A stretch of DNA of 52,198 nucleotides from Amoebophrya sp. A120 (Eukaryota > Sar > Dinophyceae > Syndiniales > Amoebophryaceae): positions 9,911-62,108 of the forward strand of contig CAJINV010000029.1 in the NCBI GenBank assembly GCA_905178155.1. The letters are read 5' to 3'. The translations under genes and the position numbers were made by a program. The notes below the pieces were generated by a model. The model was given only the letters and a program-made list of their open reading frames with translations, searched no databases and was not told the origin of the DNA. Shown piece by piece: positions 33,153 through 44,700 of the stretch (position 1 is the first letter of the stretch; each line of letters begins with the position of its first letter).

Positions 33153-36100
33153 TCACGCCTTTGTATCGCACAGAAAAAGCTCTTTCACTGTGACAACGTT
33201 AGAGCAGATCGCGCGGTGATCCCAACTTGAACTTTCGATCGATACAAAGAATTTCTATCTGGTCTCTGTAGCTGCTTTGGAGGGGCAAAAGCAAAATAAC
33301 CGTTTCCTAAAAATTCGAAAGCAGTAGCCACAGAGACAAATTTTCTTGTTGTGATACAACTATACTCTCCTGCGTGCTAGAATTTCAAAGTGAAACAGTT
33401 TTTTTCTGTGCGATAGCCCAACCATCGTGCCCGCTCCAAGGGCGGTTCCGGTCCTGCGGTGCGCGTGTTCTTATGACATGCAAATATGTCTGGGTCTGGA
33501 AACTTGTAATGCTGAGTTGTGAATAGTGAGTGCTCTGTAATGCACAGCCAAGCACGATAAATATTTGCGCGGCTACTTAGTGTTGCGCTTTCCGCATGAC
33601 AAACTGCGTTTTGCGTGACAAGTAAAAGGGTCTCTTCTTGGACACGCATGACAAACTCTTCAGTCATGCCAGACAAGCATGACAAACTTGCCAATGCGAT
33701 ATCCCAACCATCGTGCCCGGTCCAAGGGCGGTTCTGGTCCTGCGGTGCGTGATCTCCGAGTGCTCGTCTGCTCCTCCGCCTGTGTTGCTATGAATTGCAA
33801 AAGTATCCTATCGCACTCGTATAAATGCATTACAAATTTCGTCAGCATGAGAAATAAAACTTGTAATGCGGATTTATCTCAACAAAAGGATTTGTAATGC
33901 ATGACTGCAATACGAGTACGATACTTTTGCACAGGATAGTTGCTGCACGAGGACCATTGCTAGCACCATGCTGATCCAAGGGCGGTTCTGGTCCTGCGGT
34001 GCGTGATCTCCGAGTGCTTGTCTGCTCCTGCGCCGGTGTTGCTGCACGAGGATCATTGCTACCACCTCCACGCGGGGACGATGCTCTTGCCACAGTGCGC
34101 GAGGACTGCGACGGCGGCTCGGGGCCCGGAGTTCTCCGAGACGAGTGTCTGTTGATTTTTTCCGCATGAAAAGTTGTGCCGTGCGGGGAAATTGTAGCCG
34201 GATGGTGTGACGAAGAAGAAGTAGTTGCGGGCATAACTACACCGTCAAACCCATACCGATCTGGCGCCTCTTGTTGCTCGCGATGATTTGGGATTCCAGA
34301 TCGAAAAGCGGCAGAAACAGAAGGCGCCATGTTCATCCAGGCCCTAGCGGTACTATCACCGGGCTGCAGCTGCTGCTCCGCTGTTGTACTACTAGTACCG
34401 TGCTGGCCACCCTGCTGCTGCACATCTGTAGTGGTTGTCAGTGCTGCAGCAGTCGCTTGCTCGCTGACAGTTGTGGTGCGGCGCTGGCAGAAGCTCCGGA
34501 TGGGATTGGTGCGGCGAAGCGGATTGATGCCTGACGGATTGTTTGTCCTCGACGAAGATGTTTATCAAACGCGAATATATCTGACTGTGGAAGCTTGTGA
34601 TGCTGATTGGTCATTATTGAACCGCCTTGGCCTTCCTCGTGCAGCCAGGCATTACAAATATTTTGGGCGCTTTTGCATGAGCTTGCGTAGCGCGCATTAC
34701 AAACTGTGTTCTTACACAACACACACGGTCCTCGCGCTTCTATTCGTCATGCTCATGCAACACAGATTTTGTAAGAATTATCCAAGACATGAAATACAAG
34801 TTCAACACTTTTTCAGACCCAGAAATCTTTGCATTTGATAGTGGTGTGTTGACAGCGGAGGTTGAAGATGATGCCACTGCAGATGTAGATGCTGACGCTC
34901 CTGCAGAACAACAAGTGGGTAGCAAACCGCTTCGCAAGGTCCCCGTTGGAACTGGTACCGCACTGGTGATTCGTAGCAAGGCATTGCCCGTCGGATGTGA
35001 CATTGTAGGTGCTTGTCTTCTCGTCGGTGCCAGCATGACTAGTGGATGTAATGCAGTTCGGCCACTCGCAGGACGTTGCGGTGTCGGGATTGAGGACGGG
35101 GGGAGGCGAGCAGAAGCGGGGGCTGCATTTGCATTATTTGCGGGGGCCGAACTAGAACTCCCGTTGCTGTTCATCCTTGGGTGTGCTGGTGTTTTGGAAG
35201 AGGTCGACCACGTGTTGCAACCGCTGGAAGTAGATGTTGGTGCTGCTCCACCTCCTCCTGGTCTTTCGAGTCTCCCGTCACCTCGTCCTGCAAGCGTCGT
35301 TTGCAACGGCGCTGCTTCCTGTTCCGCCCGGGAAATAAAGTTGCTTCCCCGCTGGTCTCTAAAAGGCGCTGCCCTGGCGTGCGTTTGGTTGGACCACCCA
35401 CGCACCCACGGAAATTCCTGGTCAAGGTAGTCATCCAAGTCGTCAAAGTGTGGGAGTGTGTATGCATTGCATTTGCAAAAGCGTTCTTGTACAACTTCTA
35501 CAGCAATTAAATGCACAACTTGCATCATAATTTTTTTCAGAATTGGAATATGGATTTTGTGATGCAGATTCCGGTAAGAAAAAACCATCTGTCATGCACG
35601 ATTGCAATGTGCGAGTTGTACACAACTATTTTGCATAGGATAGTGTCTCGTCGCTTTTCGACTGCATCGCCACTTCAAACCGACGCTGGCGCTCTTTCCA
35701 AGGCAGACTATCGCAAGAAAAAACTGCTTCACTGTGACCTTGTGATGCAGAAAATGGATCACAGAGGTGTGTGTCATGCTACACATGCAAGACAATGGAT
35801 TTCTAGCTGTGTTTTCCCTTAGGGACCCCGCATGACAGATTTTCAGTGTCATGCGTAACAAACTTGTGATGCAGATTTTGCACAACCACCACAGTGAAAC
35901 AGTTCTTTCGTGGGATACAAACGGTCCGGCAAATAATCCTCGTACCAAGGGAGAGTCGGCTCTTCACGCGGGTTACTGTTGCTAGTATCGCCGGAGGAGG
36001 AGCTGCTGGTGGTTCCAGATGATCCTGATTCATATGAAGCTGGCTGCACGAAAGAAGTTGACGTGTCCGTACTAGTTGCTTGTCTTGAACTACCGACGAG

Positions 36101-36613
36101 TTCTTGAGCGCTTTGTTCCTCGTCCTTTTCACTTGTGCTTTTCTCTGGTGGAAGTACATGCGCAGTTCTGGGAACAAGAGGTCTCGGGTCTGGGCCCGGC
36201 GGTGGAAATTGCGAACAAACTGCAAGAACAGTGGTGCTAGCAACACGACTGCACGGAGGTGGACTAGGGCTGGCAGAGCTAGTACCGCTGCTTGCTGTAC
36301 TTCTAAATTTCGACAAAACACGTATACTTCTTGGAAATGCGTGAGGGCTGCGGCCTGATTCTACTCCCCGTTGTGATTCTTGTAGTACTGCCACCAGCTC
36401 TGACTCATCCACGCTGGCAGCGCGACTGCTTCCTGCCGAAGACGGCGAGGTTGTTGCCAAGAAGCTGCTTTTGCCTGGTGTCGTCCAACTACACGAAAGA
36501 AGAGCTATTGAGAAGATGTAGATCCGCGAGAATGTAGCGGATGTGGACCACGTTGAGGGCGCCGGATAGAACGTAGCCGGAACTACACCAGGGTGCCGAC
36601 GTGAGCTCGCCAT
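33153..36613 (-). CDS. G5: 709-aa protein with repeated exon module, 7 exons
   Basis: Exons 36613-35918, 35703-35643, 35455-34841, 34557-33939, 33783-33702, 33466-33416 and 33158-33153 total 2130 nt. All six introns are TIR elements. ATG 36613; residues about 28-45 (FSRIYIFSIALLSC) form a possible signal anchor. Exon 3 has PWVRGWSNQ, like the PWTRG block of G4. Exons 4-6 carry repeats of TAGPEPPL (RRSRTAGPEPPLD, the same again, then TRTAGPEPPLE). Exons 5 and 6 both end Trp-Leu-Gly just before an introner. The 6-nt last exon gives Ala-stop, so the protein would end WLGA, as G6 and X1 do. That tiny exon is the least certain part; reading on into the element adds about 15 residues instead. Function unknown. 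Confidence 0.72.
33164..33415. mobile_element. introner, family E, last intron of G5
   Basis: The ends TATCGCACAGAAAAAGCTCT and CAGTTTTTTTCTGTGCGATA are inverted. Flanks CTTTG/GCCCA do not match. The interior lacks the usual TTGTNATGC density. Confidence 0.75.
33472..33701. mobile_element. introner, family A, right TIR replaced, in G5
   Basis: The left end ATGCAAATATGTCTGGGTCT is a normal family A end. The right end is TTGCCAATGCGATA instead of the mirrored TIR. Flanks do not match, but removing the element plus 5 nt keeps the frame. Confidence 0.72.
33789..33938. mobile_element. introner, family B, in G5
   Basis: Family B ends (GCAAAAGTATCC at the left, CGATACTTTTGCAC at the right). Perfect GTTGC duplication. 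Confidence 0.93.
34563..34840. mobile_element. introner, divergent family A, in G5
   Basis: The left end GCGAATATATCTGACTGTGG is a decayed family A end. The right end is CAGACCCAGAAATCTTTGC. Flanks ATGTT/GTGGT have two mismatches. The frame is restored. Confidence 0.82.
35461..35642. mobile_element. introner, divergent family B, in G5
   Basis: The left end TTTGCAAAAGCGTTCTTGTA is loosely mirrored by GTACACAACTATTTTGCATA. Flanks GTGTG/GTGTC. Confidence 0.82.
35709..35917. mobile_element. introner, family E, in G5
   Basis: AAAAAACTGCTTCACTGTGA mirrors CACAGTGAAACAGTTCTTTC. Flanks CAGAC/CAAAC. Closely related to 7430-7638. Confidence 0.92.
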
Positions 36614-39600
36614 TTCTTTGAGAATGGCCGTCGTGCTGTCACCCCGTATTTGACTGGACGGGAAAGCGAAAGCGTATGGTGCGCGGAAGTTGGGCTAAAA
36701 AACGGAACGCAGGCGAGCCGCGGAAAGCAAAACCATTTACGGCTTCTGTCTGGGCCGGATGATCATTCGCAGTAGTACATGTGCCATAGCAATACTGCGT
36801 CTGAGGAATAGGCCATGTGGTTCAGATGGAGCCTAGAGTAGAAGAACATAAAGAGCACACCAGTATATTCATAAACATATTTCTGGCCCTGGCGGCGGCA
36901 AGACCGCGAAGACGTTGAGATGCGAGAGTTTTGAACGCAGACTTCAGCAGCCTCGCCACCACGCTTTCCATGGGAGATGAGCGGATGTAAATCTAAACCC
37001 ACAACTGCGCCAAGTGCCACATTTAGCCTCTATAATCTGGAGACAACACAAAGCGAAAGATCGCCCCGCGTCGCTTTTGTCAGGCGAACTGCCCGCATGC
37101 AGATGCGAGCGCCGCCCAGGAAAGCGAAACGGCCACTCGGCCAGTGCGACGTCGCATGTGCTGGGGCCCACCACTAGCACAGACGCAGACGCGCCACAAA
37201 GACATTTTGGGCCAACCCCGCCGCCGCCGGCTTCGTTTCTTTCTTTGGAGGCCGGAAAGGCAGGGCGGGCCGGGGCAAACGCGGCAGGCACGCCCCCCCC
37301 TGGGGCGACGGGGCGGGCGCTAGGTAGCTGCGCGCCCCGGCGGCGGACATGGTGCGCCCGGCCGGCCCTAAGGGCGGGCAATGGCGGAAAACCAACCCCC
37401 GCCCGGCGTCACACGGACGGGCGGGGGCCACACACAGACACCACCAGCCGGCGCGGCGCCGAAAACCGGCGGGCCGCCTGCGCGCCCGCGAGCCAACGCG
37501 CCGCGCGAGGGTGTTACGCCGAACCCGCACCGCCGCCCTTTTGCCCCCCGTCGTTTGCCGGCAATGCGCTCGGCTTTTTCTTCGTAGTGCCTGCCGCGCC
37601 CCTGCGCTCCGCGTCATACTCTCGCTCTTCGGCCGGGCAGGGTCCCCCGCCTTCTGCCATATTGCCTCCAGCTCCGCCGCGCCGCCGTCTCCGACCGCCA
37701 CACCGGGTGCCCGGTCTAGAAATAGGCGGAAACACCCGCACAGACTTGGAAAGGGAGGGCGCTGGAATGAAGGGCATAAACGTCACAGCCGGCAAGCGGC
37801 ACGACCCGAGGCCGGCGCCAGCGCCGGGCGGCGTGCGCGCACACTACAAACCCCGGCCCCTTTGCGTATCCTTCGAAGAAGTTGGTCGGGAGAAATGCTC
37901 GAGGCGCCCAACATGAAGATAGTGACGCCCGTACCAAGCCGGGGCCGGGGGCGGGCACGTGGCGGCGCGCCGGTGTGACGCGGGCGGATTGGAAACGGCG
38001 GGGGCCTGCGGGCCGTCGCCTCCTTCCGCCGTTGGCTAGGCCGCGCCCCCCTGCCGGCGGGCCCTTCTTCGCATCGGCCAAACCATGCGCCCCCAGATCG
38101 GGCAATACATGGCCCAGCTCCACTCTGGCCCAGCTCCACGCCGGTCCGGCTCTGCCCTGGCCCAACTCCTTGCGCGCGCCCCCGTAAGCGGCCGCTCATC
38201 AGTACCAGCGTGACTCCTTGCGGCGCTTCGGCTCCGGGTCTTCCCCCGCCGTTGGAGAAGAGCGGCCCCCGCCTTTGGCTCCGTCTCCCGATAGGTAGCG
38301 ACCGCCCGCGGGGCGTCGTTCCCTGAGAATCCACAAGCAGGGCCCTGAGCATGGCTCTCCCAAGGGCCAGACGCTGCTGCTGGTGCGGCGTTGAATATCG
38401 TTCGGAGCGTTTTTCAACACGCACCGCCTCCCGAGAAGTTCAAAAAGCTTCCAGGAACACGACAAGTGCATCGCTTTATTGCCTCCGCGAGGTACGCATG
38501 AAACAGGTGCGTCCGGCCTCTACGGCGATGGACGTGTCGTTGCATGAGCAACGCACTCACTCAGATAATTGTTCAATTTGAAAACTCTTCGTCTTCCTAG
38601 CTGTCGAAGCAAATGCTTGCCTACTTCTTGCTTTTCGAAATCGAAACGCGACCTACACTGGTACAGCATAATTTGATCAAAATTTTTTTCGATTCGGTAA
38701 CTCAACTGCATGGTCTTTGTTTTTTCGATTTTTTCATCTCAGCCTTGGGCCCTGTTTCCACATCTGGTAGATTTTTTCGCCCAAAATTCCGACCGTGCAT
38801 TTTCTGCAATGTACGATAAATGAGAAACATAGGAAGAAGGTCAATTAATTGAAAAGCCATGCAATAGAAGTATGGCAGAGTCGCGCATATTACATGCAAA
38901 TTATACGCCTGCTCTATCTCACCGGCTTGCCATGTTTATTGCCATTCTTTTAAACTACATTTCATCTCGCGCAGCCAACGCTAGCTCCTAAAGCGTTTAC
39001 GTATAGAACGGTTTTAGAAATCGACCCTTGTAATTTCTCTTCAGGAACTAAAAATCTCACTACTAAAGGATTAACTTTAACCACTGTCACTGAGCCTCCC
39101 TCACTGTACTAGTTCTGGTGACCACGTAATCGCAGTGTAGCATCAAGAGTCAACATCGGAATTCTTGGAATATAAATCAAAAGTCGAAAATAAAATTTTG
39201 CTGTGCAAACAGAAGAACCAAAGATGACATGCAGCAGGAATACGCCTCGAATACATCCTTATGCGAACCGGCTTTCATCTGTTGGAACCAATTCTCGTCA
39301 AAATCAAAAATGAAGACAGCTGTAAAAGTAAAAAATATTCTATGTTTTACGTTTCCACAAGCAACAGGCACGGATGCCTACATCTTACCAATCTTTTCAA
39401 TAATTTTGCGAACGACAAAAAATCAAAGTTTGTGTTTATAATACATTTTTTGATTCATTTTTAAATTTATTCCTTCTCGCTGACGAAATCGTTGTTCTAT
39501 ACAACTTCGCCCTGGACTAATCGTTCAGAACTTTAATCGCAGGAATAATATATTCACTCAAAAGTAAACTGCACACCGAGTCGTCTCACGAGTGTGTGTG

Positions 39601-39740
39601 TGTCATTGGCACGCGAGGCCCCCAAATGCTAGAAGCAAAAAATGACAGGTGCAAAAAAATTATCTTTGTGAACATAAACAAAGCCGATCGAAACGGAAAC
39701 AACTCCGGCTCAAATTGATCAAGACAAGCTCCTATAATTA
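36614..39740. other. GC island and AT-rich spacer upstream of G5
   Basis: About 36950-38400 is strongly GC-rich and starts roughly 340 nt upstream of the G5 ATG. Its plus-strand open frames (for example 37014-37916) are Ala/Pro/Arg/Gly-rich and overlap others in every frame, so I do not call genes. About 38400-39740 is AT-rich with nothing supported. Confidence 0.55.
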
Positions 39741-39818
39741 TTTGCAAAAACAAAAACAAAATTAATTATGCATCGTATACTATAGTTACATTTTGGTACT
39801 ATCAAATTCCATCCATCA

Positions 39819-40414
39819 TCACGCACCCAACCATGGATCACCGCTACTTTCCCCCGAAAACCCCAGCCGCGGCGTCTGCGCCGCTTTCGCCATAGGCCGC
39901 GGACTAGCGGTGCGAATGTTCGACGGCGCCAGACGGTTCACAAAGCTCCTCGCCCGGTTTTTCGTAGATGTTGTTGAAACACCAGCGGCAATGTTAATAT
40001 GGTTTAACACTCTGGGGCTACTGCTTGTCGAGGTCGTAGTTTCTTGTGCCGTGATTGGCAGAATTTTTCGTGTGAGCAGACGCTTGCTGTTGCCACACTG
40101 TGGATTGTCTGTTGTTGGAAATGGGTTGTTCGTAGTTGTGTCGCGTGGGTCGATCATGCCACCAGCATCTCTGCCAAGAAGATTTTTAAAACCACCATCC
40201 GTATTGGTTCGTTGTGAAGAAGAAGAACTTGAACTTGGCATAAAAGCCCGACGAGATTGTTCCTCGTGATTGAGATTCGGTTGCTGTTGTTGAAGCGGCG
40301 ACCCTGCAGTGGACGAAGCTGCAGAAGTGGACAAAATTGCAGTAGTACTAGTAGGTCGTGGTTGATTTTTTAGCATTTCCCTTCCGCCAGCCTCACCAAC
40401 GCTTGTTCCTCTCG
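39819..40414 (-). pseudogene. X1: intronless partial copy of the G6 3' end
   Basis: This matches G6 exons 7-9 at high nucleotide identity, from RGTSVGEAGGRE to the shared end DPWLGA-stop. Homology continues past the stop to 39741 (G6 counterpart 41618). X1 reads straight through where G6 has introners 42098-42332 and 41794-42049, with a single copy of each target site. Upstream of 40414 the open frame continues to 40751 but enters a GC-rich island unrelated to G6, so the 5' part of the gene is missing. X1 may be a fragment left by tandem duplication or a retrocopy; there is no poly(A) tract to favour the latter. Confidence 0.82.
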
Positions 40415-40433
40415 ACAAAATTGCAGTAGTACT
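40331..40433. repeat. 64-bp fragment between 19-bp direct repeats
   Basis: ACAAAATTGCAGTAGTACT occurs at 40331-40349 and again at 40415-40433. Between them lies the 64-bp fragment encoding RGTSVGEAGGRE, which also occurs in G6 (about 42750-42816) and alone at about 41548-41617. Confidence 0.88.
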
Positions 40434-40439
40434 ATCTAG

Positions 40440-41340
40440 CACGGGCGGTCGCTCCGCGACCGCCGGAGAGGTATGGAGTAGACAAGGAAACGATGGGCCC
40501 GATTTCCTAGTAGGAAGGTTGCAGTCCTCGCGGGGAAGGGGAGGGGATTCTCCTGGGGGCGAAAACTCTGCAGGCGCAGGGCTTTTGAGTGCGCCGGAGC
40601 CCCCTGGAGGAAGACAAAGGCGTGACAGCGGCCCGCCCCAGGCCCCTGGAGAAGGAGAAGCACCGGGAAACCGAAAGAACACCCGGGGCGAGCCCACCCT
40701 GGGAGGGGACGAGCCTTCCGGGATGTTCCCAATTTGCGAGCACCCCCCCAAGTTGCGAGCCTTACGGGCGGCTGCTCGTCATTCTAGAGCTACGCCCCGC
40801 TGTATTTCTAGTTACGCCCCCAAGGCGGTGGGGCTGCTTTCGACGGAGCCCACAGGGCCGCAGCTGCGGAAAAGCTGCGCGACAAAAAACCTGGCCAGCC
40901 AGACAGGTGCAACCAGCCCAGGGGGACTAGGCGCACTGTGTGTGATGGCCATTCCTTCGGGGCAGCGAGAAAAGGCGCCGCTTTCTTTGCGCAGGGCGGC
41001 GGGGGCATCCACACGAGGAGGGGCCTCCGCCGCGAGGCAAAACGGGGTAGCCCAAACAAAGCGCAAAGCCATCCCGGGCACCGTGGCCGGGCCGGAGCTG
41101 CTAGTTCGCCTGCACCTGCGGGCGCAGCAGCACGCGCCGCGCCACCCTCGGTCAGATAAAGAAGCGCTCGCCCTCCCACGGCTGCACCCCCTTTTCCCGG
41201 GAACGAGCGCCACGTCCCGCGCGACCACACAGGTACTAATTGCTCGGCGCTAGTTTCTCCACAGGGGGCAAGGGAAGCCAGCAGCGCGGGCGAGCTTTGT
41301 GGCGCAAGCCCGGGGCGAACCACCCCGCGCGGCAGTTTTC
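40440..41340. other. GC-rich island beside X1
   Basis: Abrupt compositional change at both edges. Contains many GCC/GGC-rich words and overlapping open frames on both strands. No recognisable gene. Confidence 0.6.
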
Positions 41341-41510
41341 TTTTTCTTTTTCTACTAGTAAGCTTTCTCCTAGTAAACTCTCTACTAGTACGCTTGCTAG
41401 TAGTTTTTTTGCTTGCTTGTCACGATAAGATTACTAGCAGCGCAGCCTACTAGTAAAATTCTTGGATTTTCCTTACTAGTAAGATTTTACTAGTAGAAAT
41501 CGGGCCATGC
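41341..41510. repeat. cluster of ACTAGTA/CTAGTA motifs
   Basis: About seven copies or near copies of CTACTAGTAAG-like words within 170 bp, on T-rich sequence between the GC island and the G6 downstream region. They are not in strict tandem register. Confidence 0.8.
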
Positions 41511-41707
41511 GTCAATCGATTTTCTTGCCGTATAGTATATAGGGTATTGTAGGTCGTGGTTGATTTTTTAGCATTTCCCTTCCGCCAGCCTCACCAACGC
41601 TCGTTCCTCTCGCCGTCTTTGCAAAAACAAAAACAAAATTTAAATTAATTATGCATCGTATACTATAGTTACATTTTGGTAATATAAAAGTAAAACTCCA
41701 TCCATCA

Positions 41708-44700
41708 TCACGCACCCAACCACGGATCACCGCCACTTTCCCCGGAAAAACCCAACCGCGGTGTCTGCGCCGCTTTCGCCATAGGCCGTGGACTATGAAA
41801 TGCAAAAATGTCTGGGTCTGGAAACTTGTGATGCTAAAATGTGCATGATGAAAACACTTCCGAATGCAGTCCGGCATGACAACTTCCCACAATTCTTTCT
41901 CGTAGGCAATCCGCATGAGAAACTGCGTTTTTGCATGACAAAAGAGGCTGCGACTTTTGTTGGTAAATATGCAATACAGATTTTCTAGGTATGGAAAGCT
42001 AGCATTACAAGTTCCAACCTTCCAGACCCAGACATTTTTACAATCCATATGGACTGGCGGTGCGAATGTTCGACGGCCCCAGACGGTTCACAAAGCTTAT
42101 GGGGCTCTCAAACGTTACATTCTCAACTGTTACATGATTTGTCATGCAAAAACACTATCACTATTCACACGACCAAGCCTGCCTTGCATGACAACTTCTC
42201 GACGCGCTACATAGCACTATAATCCGTCCCAAATCTGTAATGCAAAAGGCGCAATCTTCCTCCTGTACTTTTGCCACTCTTGCATTACAAATTCATGTAA
42301 CAGTTGATAATGTAACGCTTGAGAACGCCATAAAGCTTCTCGCCCGGTTTTTCGTAGATGTTGTTGAAACACCACCAGCAATGTTAATATGGTTTAACAC
42401 TCTGGGGCTACTGCTTGTCGAGGTAGTTTCCGGTGTTCTCGTGATTGGCAGAATTCGTGTGAGCAGACGCTTGCTGTTTCCAGGCTGTGGACTGTCTGTT
42501 GTTGGAAATGGGTTGTTAGTCGTTGCGCCACGTGCGTCGATCATGCCACCATGATCTCTGCCAATAATATTTCTGAAACCATCATCCGTATTGGTTCGCT
42601 GTGAAGAAGAACCACTTGAAGAACTTGGCATAAAAGCCCGATTTTGTTCCTCGGAATTGAGATGGTGCAGGTGATTCGGTTGCTGTTGTTGAAGCGGCGA
42701 GCTTGCACTGGACGAAGCTGCAGAAGTGGACGAAATTTTTGCAGTACCAGGTGTAGTTCGTGGCTGATTTTTTGGTATTTCCCTTCCGCCAGCCTCACCA
42801 ACGCTTGTTCCTCTCGCCGTCATAATCGCCAGCGGCTGCAAAACCCGTTTCCCGACCCGCGCCCAGGTGCTAGAAGTAGCCGACCGGGTTGGTGTGTTTT
42901 GCGACGCGGCGCTGTCTTTGCTTGTTCCCTGTCTTGTCGTACTACCAGAGGCCGCGTCGGTCGTGTTAGGAGTGATGTTGCGGACGAGAGCCGTCATTTG
43001 CGCAGGAGTCTTCCAGGGTTGTAACAAGCTACTAGTGGGGGCTGATGTAACCACGGAGCTTCCAATTGCATTACTAGCACCATTTCCTGACGAGCCGGAA
43101 GCTGCACCGTCCGAAGCTGCACCGTTTCCGTTCCTGCAGGACGTGACCGCGGCAAACCCAGAGCCGGCCACGACCGCACCAGTTGAGCAAGATGAGCCTG
43201 TTTGTAGTTGCCTGGTAGTTGAATTTGAAAACTGTATTTCCTTTTCAAACTCCAGCATCAGCGCCACTTCGCGTTCCGCCCGCGACGGCCTCGCGGGATC
43301 GTCCGCCGGCACTTTACGGTCGTGCGTGTCGTCTATCAAATGCAAATACGTCTGGGTCTGGAAGAATGCCAGACTTGTCATGCAGGTTTTCCATGACCCA
43401 TGAGCTCTGGCATGTAGGACATAGCATGACAGATTCTACTGTGAGGGTTCTATCATGCCTATCCTGCATGAGAAAGTGCCTCTCGATTAGGTCCATAGTG
43501 GACAGCTTTTGGTAATCATGCAACACAGGTTTTATTCACGCTTCAGATTTAGCATGACAAGTTGCTTTGTTCCAGACCCAGACATTTTTGCATTGGATAT
43601 CGTCCGTTGCGCCACGAATCCAGCCAAAGGTTTTTGCCAGGTCTTCGTCCGTTTTGCTCAGTGTGCTGTCATATGCATTGCAGATATGTCTGGGTCTGGA
43701 AGGTTGGAACTTGTCATGCTAAATCAGAATCATGCAAAAATCTGTGTTGCATGATTACCAAACGCTGTCCACTTTTGATCAAGATGAGAGGCAGTTTGTC
43801 ATGCAGGATAGGCATGATAGTGATCTCACGGAATCTGTCATGCTAGGCACTCCATTACAGATCATATGGGTCATGAAAAACCTGCATGACAAGTCTAGCA
43901 AAGTTCCAGACCCAGACATTTTTACAGTTGATATGTCAGCGTCTTGACTATCGGAATGAAAAGACGTTGCCGCATGCTGTACTGGTATTGGTAGCTGCAG
44001 TATCGTGTGTTTCAAATTCATCTCATTGGCTGCTGCACCCAAAGTTGTAGCCAAAGGGGGCGCAGGAACGACCTCTGCACCAGCCGCGCAAGGAGGCGTA
44101 GAATCATCGGTGCTACTGCTGGTCGCGAGGCCACGACTGCAACTCGCAAGGTGTCCTTTGACCGACGGTGGAGTTGTGCTCATCTGCTGCTCCAAACCTG
44201 TGTTGTTTTGTTCTTGCGGGGTCGAATTATAAGCTGATTCGTCTTTGCTCGTCGTCGTGGTCACTACACCGAGCTGTTGCACGAGGGTCGTCGTGTTCTG
44301 CACGTTCTTACCCATAGCCGCCTTTTCGACAGGGTGAATTGAGGATGTCTGTGTTGCAGGACCACGTTCACGGGACGACGCCGAAGATGCAGGTTGAAAG
44401 GGCGATGCTGACGTGAAAAACGCAGTGCCACTGGTGCTCGATGATGGGCCACCATAATTTCTCACACTCGCAGTAGAGATCCCACCCGTAGTTCCAGCTG
44501 CAACGGGCATTGCTGAAGACGATGATGGCGAAGAAGACTCCGGAACACGAACCGTTCGCAGATTGTAATTGATTTCCAAAAGTTTGGTTGCTTCCGCTAA
44601 AGCTGCAATTGACTGCTCCTCCTCATTATTTGCGTCATCATCTTCGCCAACATTCGCAAGACCTTTCACCTCCGCTGCACCAGCACGATGCGCAATAACA

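Larger units (their letters stand above)
33416..34016 (-). repeat. coding repeat of the TAGPEPPL module
   Basis: Copies lie at about 33416-33466, 33702-33770 and 33973-34016 and share GGTCCTGCGGTGCG and CCAAGGGCGGTT. Introners separate them. A weaker fourth copy (TPGPEPPSQ) is further upstream in exon 4. Confidence 0.85.
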
